The notes under the pieces are model-generated. The model had not been told where the DNA came from. It ran no database searches and saw only the letters and a program-made list of their open reading frames with translations. A stretch of DNA of 64,000 nucleotides from Bacteroides stercoris ATCC 43183 (GTDB taxonomy: Bacteria > Bacteroidota > Bacteroidia > Bacteroidales > Bacteroidaceae). The DNA lies in NCBI RefSeq assembly GCF_025147325.1, contig NZ_CP102262.1, positions 2,852,001 through 2,916,000 of the forward strand. Direction: 5' to 3'. The position numbers and the translations under genes were made by a program. Shown piece after piece: positions 26,500 through 36,069 of the stretch (its first letter is position 1; every line of letters begins with the position of its first letter).

Positions 26500-26682
26500 T
26501 TATAATTGGTAATAAGTATCGTTAGCCATAATGATTGCATCTTCTAAAGTACCGCCATTTTGTTCTACAAATACGATAATGGCATCTATAAACTCGTTGA
26601 AAGAAGCAACATCTTCACCTGCTATTTTTTCATTATAATCTTCCTCGGTGAAGTCTAAACTTTCTATTAACTCAGTTTTCAT
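26500..26682 (-). CDS. Small acidic protein of unknown function
   Basis: This 60-residue, strongly acidic and probably helical protein starts MKTELIESLDFTEEDYNEKI and ends NDTYYQL. A -7 element (TATTTTTG on the minus strand, complement of 26729-26736) precedes it. I do not recognise a family. Antitoxin-like or regulatory roles are possible for proteins of this size and charge, but no partner gene is adjacent. The 283 bases between it and the tRNA hold no visible gene beyond the tRNA promoter. Confidence 0.5.
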   Translation of the reverse strand: MKTELIESLDFTEEDYNEKIAGEDVASFNEFIDAIIVFVEQNGGTLEDAIIMANDTYYQL

Positions 26683-26728
26683 ATCTACTCAATGATTATT
26701 ATAGTATCATTATTAATGCCTTTTTTTG

Positions 26729-27109
26729 CAAAAATAATATATCGCCATGACTTCTTAGCTATTATTTGCAAATAATATTTACCATTACAATATATTATAA
26801 CAGGCGTATTTGTTATCGAGATTTTACCTCTGATAGCTGCAATATGAATATGATTCAACTCGTTACAGCTTATTCAATTCACTATTAATAATTGTCTATG
26901 TTTTTCTAAATCTTTTTTATCAAACCGATACCAACGATTAGATAAGTTTTTTTATTTTGGTATTTCTTCTCTCTTCATAAAAGACAATTCTAATAATATT
27001 TTCAACCAAATTAATAATTAACTTCTATTTTCAAACAGGATATACACATTACTAAACGACACTCAGTGATAAGCTTATTATATTTGTAGCACTAACCCAA
27101 ATACTTAAT
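26729..27109. other. AT-rich intergenic region with two -7 elements
   Basis: The left edge holds TATTTTTG on the minus strand (26729-26736) for the 60-residue gene. The right edge holds TATATTTG on the plus strand (27079-27086) for the heparinase-like gene, 24 bases before its start. The middle is very AT-rich and I see no gene, tRNA or strong hairpin in it. Confidence 0.5.
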
Positions 27110-29278
27110 ATGATGATATTCAAAAGCCATTTTTACATTTATGCTTTCCTATCCTCTATCATTATGTTGATTGGATGTACAGATAATGATATGCCCATAA
27201 AAGATAAAGAAGAAGAAAAACCACCTATCACAGATGAAGAGAACCCGTCCCTGCCGCCAAATGAAAATACAGAAGTAGTCCTATTCAATATTCTTAATCT
27301 AAACTATCCCGGATTGGGTACTGTTAAATCGCTGCATGAAGCTGGTGATGATACTACTGCTTTAAAAGAACTGTTAGCTTACTACAGAAACAGAAAAAAC
27401 ATAAAGAATCCCAATGTCACATCAGACCCTCCCAGTGATGTAGAACGTGGTTATGCAGACTATGCCATAGATGAATATCGTTTCTATGTAAACGATAATT
27501 ATTTGGAAGATAAGATTTTGAAGAAGCCTTATTCACTACAAAACAGCGATAAAACAATAAATTGGAAATTTACACCTAAAGGTGCAGATAATGAATATCA
27601 AAAGCAATTACATCGCCACAATTGGATGCCGCTTCAAGGAAAATCCTATCAAGAGTCTCATGATGAGAAATATATGCTTTCATGGAAAGAAGTGTATACC
27701 GATTGGATTGCCAAGCACCCTCTACCCGAAGGTAGCCCTGACAAGTTCAAATGGTATCAACTTCAAGTATCCACACGTATTATGGGACAAACGGAGTTAT
27801 TCGAATATTTTAAAAGTTCTCCTAACTTTACATCGGAATGGCTTTCTTTTTTCTTGATACATTTTGCGGAGCATGCCGATTATTTATCTCAATACAAATA
27901 TGCCGGTGGAAATAATATCTTGTTAAGCCAAGCTGTAGCATTAGTGTTTGCAGGAACTTTATTTCCAGAGCTGAAGAATGCCTCACAGTGGCAAAAAACA
28001 GGTTGTGATATCATTAATGACCAAACTTCAAAGTTATTTTTGGATGATGGTATGACAAATGATTTGTCTTTGCATTATCATATAGGTATATTAGATGGAC
28101 TATACGATCTCAAACGGCTGCTCCTTCAGAATGAAGTTCCGGAGAATTTGCTGTCGCCAAATCTAAATGAGGTACTTTTAAAAGCCGCCAAAGTAGTGAT
28201 GCATTTCACCTACCCCAGTTATTTTACAAAAAACAGCAAAGATTGTACTCCTGCTTTCAATGATTCATGGGTTAAAACCCGAAGCGTGCTAAATAAAAAC
28301 TTTAAGAAATATATGGAAATGTTTCCTGAAGATTCCGAGTTTGAATATATGTCCATGTATGGTAAAAGTGGCACTTGTCCGAGTACACAAATAAAAACAT
28401 TCCCTTCTTCTGGTTTTTATGTACTACGTAGTGGTTGGGACCCGCAATCTACAGTGCTGATTCACAGTAATAATGTTTCTTTAAAATTGGGAGACTCAAG
28501 CCATAACCAACTTGATAACGGTACATTTGAGTTATATCGTAACGGACGTAACTTCTTTCCCGATTCCGGTGTTTGTGCATATATGGCAGAGGATAATGAG
28601 AAGGTTATGGAACTACGCAGATGGTTTCGTCAGACCAAAGCACATAACACAATGGTTTTAGGCAAAACCGCAGACCATGAAGAAACCGGAACGGAAAATA
28701 TCAATAAAGCCGCCGGTACTTTATTATTATTCGAGGAAAAAGATGAATATCAACTTATTGTGACAGAAAATCAAGGATATAGCAACTTCAAGCATCGTCG
28801 ATCCATCTTCTACGTCAAACAGCCACAGGATTTTTTTGTGCTGGTAGATGAAGGATTCGGGACTGCTACCGGATATGCAAAATTATATTTCCATCTTTGT
28901 GATGGAAAGTCTGTTGATAATGTTCTTCTGGATAAGGAAGAATTTGGTGCGCATACCACCTTCGATGATAGCAATAATCTGTTAATTCGTACATTCGGAG
29001 AGGCGAGCAGGAATCTTATCTTTAAAGAGTTTGATGGTCGGATATCCTACCAAACAGACAGGAAATATGAACACAGAAAGTCCTATGCAGTTGTCATGCG
29101 GAAACCGGACAATAATCCTGTACGATATATTACGGTACTATATCCCGTAGACTCAGCCACAGGTCCTGTAATTAAGGGACAGTTTGTCAATACAGGTAAT
29201 GAAGATAAGGTATCTGTCAATGTTACAATTAACAAGAAACTATACAATTTAAGCTATAGCCTTAATAAAAGAAAGTAA
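27110..29278 (+). CDS. Heparinase II/III-family lipoprotein (polysaccharide-lyase-like)
   Basis: The 722-residue product has a lipoprotein signal ending MLIGC (about residue 24) and an acidic, Pro-rich linker. An all-helical toroid domain lies at about 130-420 (heparinase II/III N-domain), and a beta-sandwich at about 430-690. The sandwich contains GDSSHNQLDNGTFELYRNGR and RRWFRQTKAHNTMVLG. The His residues in those segments sit where family members place metal and catalytic residues. Such enzymes cleave uronic-acid polysaccharides. It stands alone, without SusCD or other lyase genes. It could act on host glycans or on the cell's own exopolysaccharide, whose cluster lies 14 kb away. Two start codons (MMIF) are adjacent. 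Confidence 0.82.
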   Translation: MMIFKSHFYIYAFLSSIIMLIGCTDNDMPIKDKEEEKPPITDEENPSLPPNENTEVVLFNILNLNYPGLGTVKSLHEAGDDTTALKELLAYYRNRKNIKNPNVTSDPPSDVERGYADYAIDEYRFYVNDNYLEDKILKKPYSLQNSDKTINWKFTPKGADNEYQKQLHRHNWMPLQGKSYQESHDEKYMLSWKEVYTDWIAKHPLPEGSPDKFKWYQLQVSTRIMGQTELFEYFKSSPNFTSEWLSFFLIHFAEHADYLSQYKYAGGNNILLSQAVALVFAGTLFPELKNASQWQKTGCDIINDQTSKLFLDDGMTNDLSLHYHIGILDGLYDLKRLLLQNEVPENLLSPNLNEVLLKAAKVVMHFTYPSYFTKNSKDCTPAFNDSWVKTRSVLNKNFKKYMEMFPEDSEFEYMSMYGKSGTCPSTQIKTFPSSGFYVLRSGWDPQSTVLIHSNNVSLKLGDSSHNQLDNGTFELYRNGRNFFPDSGVCAYMAEDNEKVMELRRWFRQTKAHNTMVLGKTADHEETGTENINKAAGTLLLFEEKDEYQLIVTENQGYSNFKHRRSIFYVKQPQDFFVLVDEGFGTATGYAKLYFHLCDGKSVDNVLLDKEEFGAHTTFDDSNNLLIRTFGEASRNLIFKEFDGRISYQTDRKYEHRKSYAVVMRKPDNNPVRYITVLYPVDSATGPVIKGQFVNTGNEDKVSVNVTINKKLYNLSYSLNKRK

Positions 29279-29321
29279 TCTTGTTTAAATCTTATAACAG
29301 AGATAATTATAGCCTCTCTAC

Positions 29322-30779
29322 TTATAATCCCAGCGGTAGTTTACAGAGATACCAAAGCACAAACAAAGCAGTCCAGGCAATAAGAATAACCAATGAATAC
29401 CTCCACGTATATTTAAGCAACGAACCATAGGTAGACTGCTTATCATATTGCTGCATATACGTCAGAACAAGCGGCATATAAAACATAAAAGGAGTAATCG
29501 CATTCGTTGCACTGTCACCGATACGATATGCACACAGTGCCATATCCGGAGAAATCCCCATACCCGCCAATACCGGAACGAAAATGAACGACATAAACGC
29601 CCACTTCGATGTGGAAGAAACCATAATGAGGTTAATAAGAGCAGTAAACAAGATAAATAATATCAATATCCACAAACTATCCGAACGAACGGGGGAAAGC
29701 ACATTCGCTCCCATTATTGCGATACATTTATCCAAATGGGAATACTCAAAACAAGCAAACATCTGGGAAGCAAAAAAAGCGATTACGAAATAAACACCCA
29801 ATAACCTCATCGGTTGGGTCAGCCCCTCTATCACATCACTGTCCGTACGATAACGTCCGGAAACGAATCCATACACCATTCCCATTAAACCTATCCCCAA
29901 AGATAACAAGAACAGAATACCAATAATAAACGGCGAACGGGTCAATCCGCCATTAACACCTCTCAATATACCCCATGAAGAGAATGTAGCCCATAGAACA
30001 AACGCCGCATAGAGCAAGCCGACAATGACAGCTCCCCACAAAGCTCTCCGCTCCTTTCGAGACAGTTGCTTATAACCGCAGAAGGTATTACTCCCATTGT
30101 ATTCTCCTAATCCCGGCAATAGTTTTCTACAAGTTATATGGTAAATAATGAATACCAACAAGAAAGTGGATACACAAAAGAAATAATAATTGCACAGAGG
30201 TCCGATCCGTCCGCCCAACACATCCGTCATATCGGCAGCCTCCTGTGTTGTGGCAGCAAGCATAGGATCGAGTGTGCTTAAAAGTATATTGGCACTATAA
30301 CCGCACGACACCGATACATAAGCTGCTATGATTCCGCCTATGGGATGTAATCCTACCGAATGGAATAACGTTGCAGCGATAGGCAGCAATATGATGTATC
30401 CGGCATCGCCCACTACATTGGACAGTAATCCCAGAACAATAACACTGAGTATGATACGCCACGGATTACGTACCCGTCTGCGTATGCCTTTGCGTATACA
30501 CGCATCTATAAACCCGGAATGTTGTGCAACCCCTATCCCGAACATCGCCACGATAACCAGCCCCAACGGGGCAAAACCCGTAAAATTCGTTACTACATGA
30601 CGCAGCAGCCATCGAATGCCTTCCGGACTCAATAAACTCTGTACACGTATCTCTTCGCCTGTATGAGGCAGACGCACACTCAAACCGTAGACATCAAATA
30701 TCCACGACAGAAAGATAACTCCCAGTGTCAGCAGGAAGAACATCGTTGCGGGATGGGGCATTCGCCATTTATTCCTCAT
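29322..30779 (-). CDS. AbgT-family transporter
   Basis: From the ATG at 30779, which is 19 bases after the response-regulator stop, the protein has 485 residues and about 12 membrane helices. It carries AbgT marks: an LSPEGIRWLLRHVVTNFTGF segment near the start, GLLSNVVGDAGYIILLPIAA, and a C-terminal RIGDSATNAITPFMFY. AbgT proteins import p-aminobenzoyl-glutamate or, in some cases, export sulfonamide-type drugs. It is the last gene of an operon with a sensor kinase and a response regulator, so that system probably controls its expression or works with it. The longer frame upstream overlaps the regulator gene and is not used. Confidence 0.85.
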   Translation of the reverse strand: MRNKWRMPHPATMFFLLTLGVIFLSWIFDVYGLSVRLPHTGEEIRVQSLLSPEGIRWLLRHVVTNFTGFAPLGLVIVAMFGIGVAQHSGFIDACIRKGIRRRVRNPWRIILSVIVLGLLSNVVGDAGYIILLPIAATLFHSVGLHPIGGIIAAYVSVSCGYSANILLSTLDPMLAATTQEAADMTDVLGGRIGPLCNYYFFCVSTFLLVFIIYHITCRKLLPGLGEYNGSNTFCGYKQLSRKERRALWGAVIVGLLYAAFVLWATFSSWGILRGVNGGLTRSPFIIGILFLLSLGIGLMGMVYGFVSGRYRTDSDVIEGLTQPMRLLGVYFVIAFFASQMFACFEYSHLDKCIAIMGANVLSPVRSDSLWILILFILFTALINLIMVSSTSKWAFMSFIFVPVLAGMGISPDMALCAYRIGDSATNAITPFMFYMPLVLTYMQQYDKQSTYGSLLKYTWRYSLVILIAWTALFVLWYLCKLPLGL

Positions 30780-30798
30780 AATTACTCGGTATTCGGAA

Positions 30799-31527
30799 TT
30801 ATTCCTCGTCCGCTTCCAGATTGTCAATATCAAGAATACGCAGTTCCAGTGCACGCACCACAAGGCGCGTAGCATTTACTCCCACTCGTTCGCACTCTCC
30901 AAAAAGGCGCCCTATCAAATCATTCTGCCGTTTCTCCAAAGATTTCACGCCAAACGGCATTCCTTTCAGGTTGGCAATCATTTCCTTTGTGTACCCCAAA
31001 GCAAGATGACGGAGAAAACGTTCGTCATATTCGTCTATGTCATAACTGATAACAGCTTCCTGCCGTTTCGTATCATTCCGGACGGAAGTTTTAAAACGTT
31101 CTACAATCTTTTCCAATATGGGATAATTGAAAACAAGTTTTTTCCCGTCCATAACAGCTTGTACGTCTGTCTTGGTCAACAATTCTCCAGTCTTCAGAAT
31201 AATACCATCAGCTCCCGCTTCAAGGACATCCACCCATAATTTTTCGTTTAAAATCTCTCCGGTGAATATCAACACATGTACATCCGGATAGCGCTTAAAT
31301 ATATTGCGGCAAATATCCACACCGATAGTAGTGGAGCCACCCAAACCCAAATCCAGTAAAACAAGGTCCGGCACACCGGTTTCCATCAAACTCCAGAATT
31401 CTTGTTCCGTCATGGCGGTACCGATAACTTCCGCATCCGGTATTTCGTGACGGAATATCTCTTCCGTTCCTTTTAATTCCAGCTTTACGTCCTCTACAAT
31501 AATGACTTTAAACTTCTTAGCTTCCAT
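30799..31527 (-). CDS. Response regulator
   Basis: The 242-residue protein starts with a receiver domain. The acidic pair is at Glu 12 and Asp 13, the phospho-acceptor Asp 59 is in LVLLDLGLGG, Thr is in the FTGE strand and Lys in GIILKTGE. A C-terminal helical region (about 150-242) follows; it has a LuxR-like spacing (LRHLALGYTKEMIANLKGM, then VKSLEKRQNDLIGRL) but is not a textbook HTH. It lies 51 bases after the large sensor kinase, its likely partner, and 19 bases before the AbgT transporter. Confidence 0.85.
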   Translation of the reverse strand: MEAKKFKVIIVEDVKLELKGTEEIFRHEIPDAEVIGTAMTEQEFWSLMETGVPDLVLLDLGLGGSTTIGVDICRNIFKRYPDVHVLIFTGEILNEKLWVDVLEAGADGIILKTGELLTKTDVQAVMDGKKLVFNYPILEKIVERFKTSVRNDTKRQEAVISYDIDEYDERFLRHLALGYTKEMIANLKGMPFGVKSLEKRQNDLIGRLFGECERVGVNATRLVVRALELRILDIDNLEADEE

Positions 31528-31578
31528 ATTTCATATCTTTTTATCCTTACTTATTCTAATTTGCTCCGAGAAAAGCCA

Positions 31579-34500
31579 TTATCTTCCCGGCTGAATTCTT
31601 TTTAGATAACGGGGCAGCGTAAAGTATACGGCAAATCCCCCTTTCTCTGCAGGTTCTGCATTAATGCGGCATCCTCTTCTTCCGGCAAATTCGTCATGGT
31701 CGCGAATAATCTGTTTGCATAACAAGTACTCCGTACCACACAACTTTCCCTTTTCACCGGCCGTCATACATGCCAGATTCGGGTAAAACAGTTGATTCAA
31801 CTCTTCCCTTGTTTTCTCCCGCCGCATATCTGTAAAAAGAAAACGCACAAAATCATCTTCTACTGCACAAGTCAGGCGAATTTTTCCCGCAACCGGCACA
31901 GACAAAGCTTCATCAATCAAATTCTCCAACAAAAAATGCAATTGATTTACATCTCCGATAACCGATTCACTTACTGTTTCTATACTGAAAACAACAGAAG
32001 CTGCAACTCCCCTGCTCACCTTACGGAAATACTTCTCCGCAGCTTCCAACAGCTCGGGCACAGGAATCACCGTACGCCTGAAAGTAACCTCTTCCAACTG
32101 ACGGGATGCACATTGGCTCAAAATGTAGAATACCCCTTTATAATACTCTATCAATTCGCTGATAGCCGCTACCGTTTCCCGCTCCTCTGTTTCCGACAGC
32201 TTACCGGAGCGAAGTTTGCCTATCAATTGCTTTATTCTATTTGGATAATAAATCGTTTCATGTTTGATGGTAGACAAACAGTTATCAAGCACCATATTCT
32301 GCACATGTAGCAAACTGTCCTCCCACGACGCACGACGTGCTTCATCCTGAGCTGTCTCAATATCCCGGTATTTCATTGCCAGCTTCACTACCGCATTGAA
32401 TATCACAATAGCAATGTAACGGGCTATCAACTCCAGCAATAAACGGTCGGATTCCTGCTGCATCCTGCTTCTCACCAAACACAACACTCCTATACACTGA
32501 GTGGAGTTTCCGGCTTTCACAATGAGAGGCAATGCCTGCATTCCATTTTCCGACAGATACCTCTGTTCTTCAAAACAGCATTGCATCAAGTCTTCCCACA
32601 CAAGTTTGTTCTCTGCTACTCCTTCCAGAGGATTCGACGCATACTCCAACCTATGGGCAGCCTCGTTATAAACCGCAATGCTCAACCGCTCTATACTCAA
32701 CAACTCATTAACCGCATCGAATGCATTATCCGCGATTTGTTGCGGAATATCTTTCAACATATCTTCTTCACGTTTTAGCATCTCCTCGTCTTCGGATGCA
32801 GATATTACAGATGCGGTAAACACCTGCTTGTTGATTTCCAATACTTGCTCCAAGTTCCAACGGTTTACCAATCTCCTGCGGGAATACAGAACATAATACC
32901 CCAAGCATAGCGTAACCAATAAAATAATCACCAACAAGATACTCACCGTCTTATTATTCGTAGAACGCTCCAGTTCGCGGCAGAAATCTTCCAAAGACTG
33001 GTCCTCACCCAGCAACTTGTACAAAGTGGTATAAGCAGCATTATTATAGCCATACTCATCCCACTGTTTCAAAGCAAGAAATGCAACCGCCGCCTCATTC
33101 CTAATATCCAGAATCACATGAAAATCGGAATTAAACATCTCATTCCACCAGTCCAGCTCAGCAGGTATGTCATCCCCGACCAAAGTCATATAACGATGCG
33201 GTTCTTCGGCATACTTCCCGTAATGTTCATTCAGGCAAACCATTGCGGAGTCTATATATTGCAAAGCCAGCGCATATTCACCGTCTACATTACAGTAATA
33301 GGCTTCATTGGCATAATCGGAAGCCTTATTCAGTAAAAGTTCATATTCTGTCTGCAAGACCAATGTCAGAGAGTCAGTAAGTGTTTCTTTCGGCACATCG
33401 TTATCAGTTGCCTTGCTGCAAGAAACCATACCTAAAGAAAACACAAGTAGTATCACGGTCAAAACCTTACGTACTCCTGCCGGCAGTCTGAAGTAGAAAC
33501 GGCTCCCCTGCCCTAACGTACTCTTCACATTGAGCAGGCACACATTAAAAACAGGATTCGTTTTCTTATATTTCTCAATAATGCCCTTACAATTCATTAA
33601 GCCGAAGCCGTTGCCCTTATTTTTCCGCAATGCCTCCCGGTCGGGTGCATCATTCATGCCGATAATTTTGGAATCATACACCTTCTCGCCTATGATATGG
33701 TTAACATCTTCCGGAGACAGACCGCATCCGTTATCCTCAACGGATATTTCCACAAAATCATTCTCCTGCCGGGCATAGATTCTCACCTTCCCCCCCTTGG
33801 GAGTGTACTTACGTGCATTTTCTGCCAATGTATTTATCATAAAGAGAGTCAATGCCCTGTCTGCCTTCACGCAAGCATCGGTAGGTTCTACTTCCAAATC
33901 CAGCTGTTTCATTTCAAAAGCCCGGCTTCCTTTCCTCAACAATTCAAAAAGCTCATTCAGTTCAAAAACTTCGATGCTCAGACTCAGTGTACCTTGCTTC
34001 ATCTTAATCCACAAAGCCAGAATATCATTATACTCGTTAATGGTGGTAACAAGCTCATCAATATACTGATACTTTTCTTTTTTGATAGTTTCATCATGGA
34101 TATATCCCATGCGTATCAGTTTATGCACCTCGTTCAGAATACGGTCAATGTAAGGATGAATACCATCAACAATAGAAAGGCAAGCCTTCTTAATCAGATT
34201 CTGTCGTTTGTTTCCGGCAATATGCCGTTCATGAATATAGCGTTGTTTCTCCAGTCTGCGCTGTTCCTCGCCAAGGGAAATGGAAGTCATTCCGTTGTCT
34301 AACGCCCATTGGATATAAGGATTGATTACTTGCACCATAGCCTGTTCATCTTTCCTCATATGCCGTGCGAATATCAATTCCCTATTCTTGATACATACGT
34401 CTTCTGTTCCGAATAAGCATTTCATTTTGGGACGTACAGCCACCAGAATCGCATCCGTGATGTCTTTCTCGGTCTGTGCATCAGCAGGAATGGATACAGT

Positions 34501-35946
34501 TATCTCCTGACAAATATCCAGCATAGATTGCAAACGGTGCAGATGCAATCTGTTGCGCTGTTTAGAACGTTTATTAAAGAACCAGAAGAACACCACCACT
34601 ACAATAAGCCCCGTAATCACACAGAAAAGCAACAGATTAAGCTGTCCCGCTTCTCTTTCCAATGCTTGATAACGACTTTCCAATTCCTTATCCTGACGGG
34701 TATCTTCCAGAATATCCAGATATATATTCCTGTTATAATCCGAATACTCTTTCATTTCCAATCCGGCATAGGTGACACTCAACTGCTCACGTATCCTTGA
34801 AATCCATTCGGGAACGGTTTTTAATTTCTGCCGAATCCAGGATTTCTCCGCACATATCGTATCACGACGGTCATAAGCCTTCAACCAATCCAGACTGTCG
34901 TGGCAATCGTAAAAACGGCGATGATGATCGTTTACACACTCTAAGGCACGTTTCAGAGTATCGAGTGCCTGCTCATATTCTCCATGCGCATTCAAATATT
35001 TCCCGATAGAAACGTATGCACCCGCAATTTGGTAAATGTCATTATACTGCCGGAATTTCTCCAAAGCCTGTTGTCCCAACCGCATAGGCAATAAAGAATC
35101 CACCGGCTCGCCGAATTGTTTCAACGCATGCGTCCGCCGTCCTTGATAAAAATCATAATTATCCGGAGAAGCCATCAAATTAGCCAATCCCTGTATACCG
35201 TTTCCTTCAAAATACAGATACCCTTTCCTGGAAGCTAATTTCCAAGTAGTGTAAAGTTCATCAAACTCCCTTAAACGACGCTCATCAGGCGTTTCTCCTT
35301 CGCACAAAGAAGCCGACCCTTTTATATAGTGATAATACAATAACTGATTTGTGTCTGTTGCCAACTCCTCATTCTCCGGCACCTCATTGATAGATGCCAA
35401 AGCTTCCGGCCGTTGCTGCAAATAATAGTAATATATGGCAGACACAATATAAAACTCCGACCGAGCATAGGCCAGCCGCATTCGCTCATGCCTGTCTACA
35501 AACAAATTGTTATCTTCTGCGATGCGTTTCATGCGGCGTACAGCACTATTGCGGTAATCATAGAACTCTTTGTTCAGTGCCGTCCGCTGATAAATTTTCA
35601 TCAAGCCTATATCGGCAATCAGAAGTTCCAATTCATTCTTTGTCAGACTGTACACTTCCTGATAGTATTTCTCCGCCTGTTCAAAGTCCATTCGCATAAA
35701 AGCGCAGAATCCCAAATTATTACAAGCTTCCGCCTTTCCTTGCCTGTAAAGTTTCACTCCCCGGTAAGCCTTTGAAGCCGCATGACACGATGAGTCCAAA
35801 TTTTTATAACGATAAGCATATGCCGCCTGATTTAAGGAGTCAATCAGATGCACCTCTTTTGTAGGAGCTGTACCCACGCACGAAACGAATGCCGTACCTA
35901 TCAGGCATAGCATTCCTATTAATAATATAGATGAAAGGTATTTCAC
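31579..35946 (-). CDS. Very large tandem double sensor histidine kinase
   Basis: The 1455-residue protein reads as two sensor kinases in one chain. The first half starts with a lipobox (FVSC, Cys 23) and has a periplasmic TPR-like sensor to about residue 430. A membrane helix follows (about 436-460), and then a cytoplasmic region with a HATPase domain (TLAENARKYTPKGG near 700; GNGFGLMN near 782). At about 824-842 a second signal-like segment, VLTVILLVFSLGMVSC, opens a new periplasmic part. Another membrane helix lies near 1005-1030. A GAF-like region follows, with an H-box-like IKHETIYYPNRI near 1229 and a degenerate HATPase from about 1330. Topology is consistent: in, out, in, out, in. Regions of this type are called DUF5112/DUF5113 in Bacteroides. 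The response regulator and AbgT genes follow. Confidence 0.8.
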   Translation of the reverse strand: MKYLSSILLIGMLCLIGTAFVSCVGTAPTKEVHLIDSLNQAAYAYRYKNLDSSCHAASKAYRGVKLYRQGKAEACNNLGFCAFMRMDFEQAEKYYQEVYSLTKNELELLIADIGLMKIYQRTALNKEFYDYRNSAVRRMKRIAEDNNLFVDRHERMRLAYARSEFYIVSAIYYYYLQQRPEALASINEVPENEELATDTNQLLYYHYIKGSASLCEGETPDERRLREFDELYTTWKLASRKGYLYFEGNGIQGLANLMASPDNYDFYQGRRTHALKQFGEPVDSLLPMRLGQQALEKFRQYNDIYQIAGAYVSIGKYLNAHGEYEQALDTLKRALECVNDHHRRFYDCHDSLDWLKAYDRRDTICAEKSWIRQKLKTVPEWISRIREQLSVTYAGLEMKEYSDYNRNIYLDILEDTRQDKELESRYQALEREAGQLNLLLFCVITGLIVVVVFFWFFNKRSKQRNRLHLHRLQSMLDICQEITVSIPADAQTEKDITDAILVAVRPKMKCLFGTEDVCIKNRELIFARHMRKDEQAMVQVINPYIQWALDNGMTSISLGEEQRRLEKQRYIHERHIAGNKRQNLIKKACLSIVDGIHPYIDRILNEVHKLIRMGYIHDETIKKEKYQYIDELVTTINEYNDILALWIKMKQGTLSLSIEVFELNELFELLRKGSRAFEMKQLDLEVEPTDACVKADRALTLFMINTLAENARKYTPKGGKVRIYARQENDFVEISVEDNGCGLSPEDVNHIIGEKVYDSKIIGMNDAPDREALRKNKGNGFGLMNCKGIIEKYKKTNPVFNVCLLNVKSTLGQGSRFYFRLPAGVRKVLTVILLVFSLGMVSCSKATDNDVPKETLTDSLTLVLQTEYELLLNKASDYANEAYYCNVDGEYALALQYIDSAMVCLNEHYGKYAEEPHRYMTLVGDDIPAELDWWNEMFNSDFHVILDIRNEAAVAFLALKQWDEYGYNNAAYTTLYKLLGEDQSLEDFCRELERSTNNKTVSILLVIILLVTLCLGYYVLYSRRRLVNRWNLEQVLEINKQVFTASVISASEDEEMLKREEDMLKDIPQQIADNAFDAVNELLSIERLSIAVYNEAAHRLEYASNPLEGVAENKLVWEDLMQCCFEEQRYLSENGMQALPLIVKAGNSTQCIGVLCLVRSRMQQESDRLLLELIARYIAIVIFNAVVKLAMKYRDIETAQDEARRASWEDSLLHVQNMVLDNCLSTIKHETIYYPNRIKQLIGKLRSGKLSETEERETVAAISELIEYYKGVFYILSQCASRQLEEVTFRRTVIPVPELLEAAEKYFRKVSRGVAASVVFSIETVSESVIGDVNQLHFLLENLIDEALSVPVAGKIRLTCAVEDDFVRFLFTDMRREKTREELNQLFYPNLACMTAGEKGKLCGTEYLLCKQIIRDHDEFAGRRGCRINAEPAEKGGFAVYFTLPRYLKRIQPGR

Positions 35947-35950
35947 AAAG

Positions 35951-35958
35951 CAAAGCTA
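35951..35958 (-). promoter_or_regulatory. -7 element for the sensor-kinase operon
   Basis: The complement reads TAGCTTTG, 5 bases upstream of the kinase start at 35946, so either the leader is almost absent or the true start lies further in. The prs promoter faces away about 70 bases to the right. Confidence 0.35.
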
Positions 35959-36000
35959 CAAATAAATCCGGTAAAGAAAAATATTTTTTCTACAATAAGT

Positions 36001-36033
36001 CTTGTATTATGTAGCGGGAAATTCATACCTTTG
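36001..36033 (+). promoter_or_regulatory. Promoter of prs
   Basis: TTG at 36002-36004, a 21-base spacer and TACCTTTG at 36026-36033 match the Bacteroides consensus. The start codon follows 36 bases later. Confidence 0.7.
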
Positions 36034-36069
36034 CATGCAAATTAATAAATAGGTAATATCTATTACAAA

